Shown piece after piece: positions 62,701-64,000 of a stretch of DNA of 64,000 nt. The stretch is from Dipylidium caninum (lineage: Eukaryota; Platyhelminthes; Cestoda; Cyclophyllidea; Dipylidiidae). Made by a program: the position numbers and the translations under genes. The stretch lies in NCBI GenBank assembly GCA_017562135.1, contig QEYB01000406.1, forward strand, positions 558,001-622,000, in the 5' to 3' direction. The notes beneath the pieces were generated by a model. It worked only from the letters and a program-made list of their open reading frames with translations, was not told the DNA's origin and ran no database searches. The first letter of the stretch is position 1; the number at the start of each line of letters is the position of its first letter.

Positions 62701-64000
62701 CCTATAATGTATTCAAATGTTCTCCAGACAACTGACAAAACATCACGTACTGTGATGCAGTTAGTGAGATGAGGTTGCACACGAACTCGTCTAATTTACG
62801 AAGATGCACGAGACGCAGGCGTCAGCAATTGAACGATGACACCTTGCAAGGCCGCGGCGGTGATGTGCATTAAAACAACTGTTCTAATCTCCGAACTCGT
62901 TACGACATAAGAGTAATGATAATAGACAACAATCGCGGCTAAGTATGCATGCTTATAAATGTTGGTCAGTTCTCCTTCTCAAGGCGGAGCGGAGGACGGC
63001 TAACTAACAGCAAATGAGGATGAAACCATATAATGACCCACATTCGCTCCATGTGATATCTATCACTTTATGTCGGCACCTCTCAGCAAGGAAAGCGCAG
63101 AGGAAGAACAAATTTATACATGTTCCTCAGTAGAGAATAGCTTATTTTATTAATTATAAAATTAATGTACAAATAAGGGTGTGATACGTTGACATGATGT
63201 GACAAAAGCGTACAGAAGCTTACGTGTAATAGGCATAGGGCCGCAGCCTATCCTGAGATTTACTGGCCACCTGTTTTGAGGCGCTTCAATCCTCGGACGT
63301 TTCTAGCTATTCCCGTGTCCGGCCATGACACCGGGGTTTGATCTACAAGGCCTAGGTTTGATTAGACAATACAAGGAAAATACGCTGTCTCATACATTTA
63401 ACGCTGTATTGTGCCCGTCCTTCATTCAACACCTTTGGTGGCGTAAGTGTCGGTCAGTGGATCACGCAGATGGGACTGGCTTCACTTTTCTGGCAACTGC
63501 ACTGGAATGAGCATTTTCGCTTGCTTTCATGTTGTGCGGCTGCACAGCGGAGGTGCAACTCATTCTGCGCAACGAATGCTCCAGCCCGAAAGAAGTAAAG
63601 GGACAGAGTAGAGGGGCCGGAATGAGAAGAAGATCGGGGAAGAGAGCGAGTTCGCGAGTGATCTAAACAGCCCATCCACTAGTATTCAAGAAAGACTCCT
63701 CCCTTTGTAATACTCCCTCGCTAATACTCGCAATGATCATCTCGGGGGTGAAAGTTACGCAACAAGGGAGCCCCATCCAACAACGCCGTGTCGTTGCCTG
63801 CGCCTCGTGCTCAGTAAAAAAATTGCAGCGACTGGTAGGAAGAATTACCAAGTTGAACGAAGACTGTGGAGGGGGAGAGCACGCAGACGAGAACATATCG
63901 TTTGATGCGTTTCTATTGGCGTCACCGATGAGATCCGTCACAGTCCCACTCGAATTGGAGGACAATCAGGTTTGGATAATCGGTTTGCTGCATTTGCGGG
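53784..64000. other. About 10 kb upstream of CBP/p300 with no recognised gene
   Basis: This should contain the CBP/p300 promoter and any 5' UTR exon. No chain of exons was found. The longest open frame (57629-58162, minus) is annotated separately. Other frames of 70-125 codons overlap on opposite strands and look random. Base composition appears close to even, unlike the T-rich introns of the MED25 region. Confidence 0.5.
57629..58162 (-). CDS. Unassigned 177-codon open reading frame
   Basis: I do not recognise this frame. It starts MASHALTRLLLERNLLTKMQE, has a helical, Leu-rich first third (FELLRSRVDEILAMRG), then mixed hydrophilic sequence, with no zinc-finger, signal or membrane pattern. 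A stretch of this length is near what chance gives once in 64 kb of six frames, so coding status is doubtful. No flanking exon could be joined to it. It may be a single exon of an unknown gene, an eroded element or nothing. Confidence 0.2.
   Translation of the reverse strand: MASHALTRLLLERNLLTKMQEISFELLRSRVDEILAMRGSLAPVRNVDVRLGGEPPCRRYSLWLTYLTNAGGAQAIETAADVLLEQGDNENTFGEIVPTPRLTDGDVCLSIPYDNNSLKTLRLRRSSVTKLLVWGTFCQDSVRLKCQVKVNVTHGSLVFILKSTSILTHPLALRHPI

Overview
This is a eukaryotic nuclear segment. It carries single-copy conserved animal genes with many introns. The best guess is a flatworm, probably a tapeworm. The reasons are very small GT-AG introns (31-45 nt in five of the six genes) beside kilobase introns, long Gln/Ala runs in transcription coactivators, and an AT-biased but not extreme composition. 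The lineage is an inference, because no marker gene in the window fixes it. Gene models were built by reading translations across splice junctions against remembered human family members, so exon ends rest on splice consensus plus reading frame and not on transcripts.

Layout. 1-2646: no gene recognised. 2647-17568 (+): a MED25-like Mediator subunit in 12 coding exons, about 1453 aa, with a von Willebrand A domain, Q-rich linkers and an ACID/PTOV domain. 17569-19957: gene-free gap between convergent genes. 19958-26039 (-): SMU1 splicing factor in 10 exons, with one apparent 1-nt frameshift. 26335-26506 (-): possible two-exon microprotein. 26659-27199 (+): UFC1, the E2 enzyme for UFM1. 27200-29812: no gene recognised. 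29813-34183 (+): ZIP13-type (SLC39A13) zinc transporter in 7 recognised exons. 34957-36261 (+): RBM8A/Y14, an exon junction complex subunit, in 4 exons. 36262-46800: about 10 kb with no supportable gene. 46801-53783 (-): a CBP/p300 acetyltransferase in 7 coding exons, about 1892 aa, with TAZ1, KIX, bromodomain, PHD/ZnF, HAT, ZZ, TAZ2 and NCBD-like segments. 53784-64000: no gene recognised beyond one unassigned 177-codon ORF.

Functions. MED25 and CBP/p300 are both RNA polymerase II coactivators. SMU1 and Y14 act in splicing and in the exon junction complex. UFC1 works in UFMylation and ZIP13 in zinc transport in the secretory pathway. Nothing suggests a co-regulated cluster beyond the closely spaced SMU1/microprotein/UFC1 block, where promoters may be shared or trans-splicing may be used.

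The most unusual items are the near-minimal introns, two probable GC-AG introns, the SMU1 frameshift, the microprotein candidate, and a MED25 about twice the human length. I did not find a clearly new biological system.
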